Positions 5,031 to 5,078 of a stretch of 5,078 bases of DNA are shown piece after piece. The number at the start of each line of letters is the position of its first letter. Position 1 is the stretch's first letter. The stretch lies in NCBI GenBank assembly GCA_902465325.1, contig CABQMV010000125.1, forward strand, positions 1-5,078. The letters are read 5' to 3'. The DNA comes from an uncultured Oscillospiraceae bacterium (lineage in GTDB: Bacteria; Bacillota; Clostridia; UBA1212; SIG427). Under the pieces are notes generated by a model, which saw nothing but the letters and a program-made list of their open reading frames with translations, was not told the origin of the DNA and made no database searches. The translations under genes were made by a program, and so were the position numbers.

Positions 5031-5078
5031 CTACCAAATTACTACTTTTGGAAAAAGCCTCGACACGCTTACTACTTC
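5031..5078 (-). CDS. Probable C-terminal 15 codons of a gene beyond the right edge
   Basis: The minus-strand frame entering at base 5078 encodes EVVSVSRLFPKVVIW and then two in-frame stops, TAG TAA. A strong terminator lies just downstream, which is what a gene end looks like. Another frame is open for 40 codons but runs through the terminator hairpin and is less likely. Too little is visible to name a product. Confidence 0.35.
   Translation of the reverse strand, partial: EVVSVSRLFPKVVIW

Overview
The window looks like a chromosomal segment of an anaerobic, spore-forming Bacillota, most likely a gut-type Clostridia (Lachnospiraceae-like). The reasons are a remnant of the Mn-catalase-type spore coat protein CotJC, strong AAAGGAG-type ribosome binding sites, a Gram-positive-style lipoprotein, and protein sequences of clostridial character. 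No rRNA, tRNA or CRISPR array is visible.

Left part (1-1287, plus strand). The window opens inside a large serine recombinase. Its recombinase domain, zinc ribbon, coiled coil and natural C-terminus are visible; the catalytic N-terminus lies off the left edge. Immediately after its stop codon comes the 3' third of a cotJC-like gene whose first two thirds are missing. The simplest reading is that an integrative element carrying the recombinase inserted into cotJC, and that its end (an att junction) lies at about 1000-1021. A hairpin-rich 90-base gap follows.

Middle (1288-1770, plus strand). A small intact cysteine-amidase-domain protein of 160 residues. It contains an unusual perfect 15-bp inverted repeat across its active-site histidine region. 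Its 3' end overlaps tail-to-tail by 8 bp with the gene on the other strand.

Right part (1763-4833, minus strand). A compact four-gene operon, transcribed right to left: a Crp/Fnr-family regulator, a lipoprotein substrate-binding protein, a permease and an ATPase. The last three form a NitT/TauT-type ABC importer. Genes are separated by 16 bp or overlap by 26 and 29 bp, so translation is probably coupled. A good housekeeping-type promoter lies upstream of the regulator gene. A perfect 14-bp palindrome sits at the predicted transcription start and abuts the ribosome binding site, which suggests that the regulator (or another factor) represses the operon there. The transported substrate cannot be read from sequence.

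Right edge (4834-5078). An AT-rich intergenic region with a plus-strand consensus-like promoter of unknown target, a palindrome, and a clear rho-independent terminator on the minus strand. The terminator follows what is probably the last 15 codons of a gene entering from the right.
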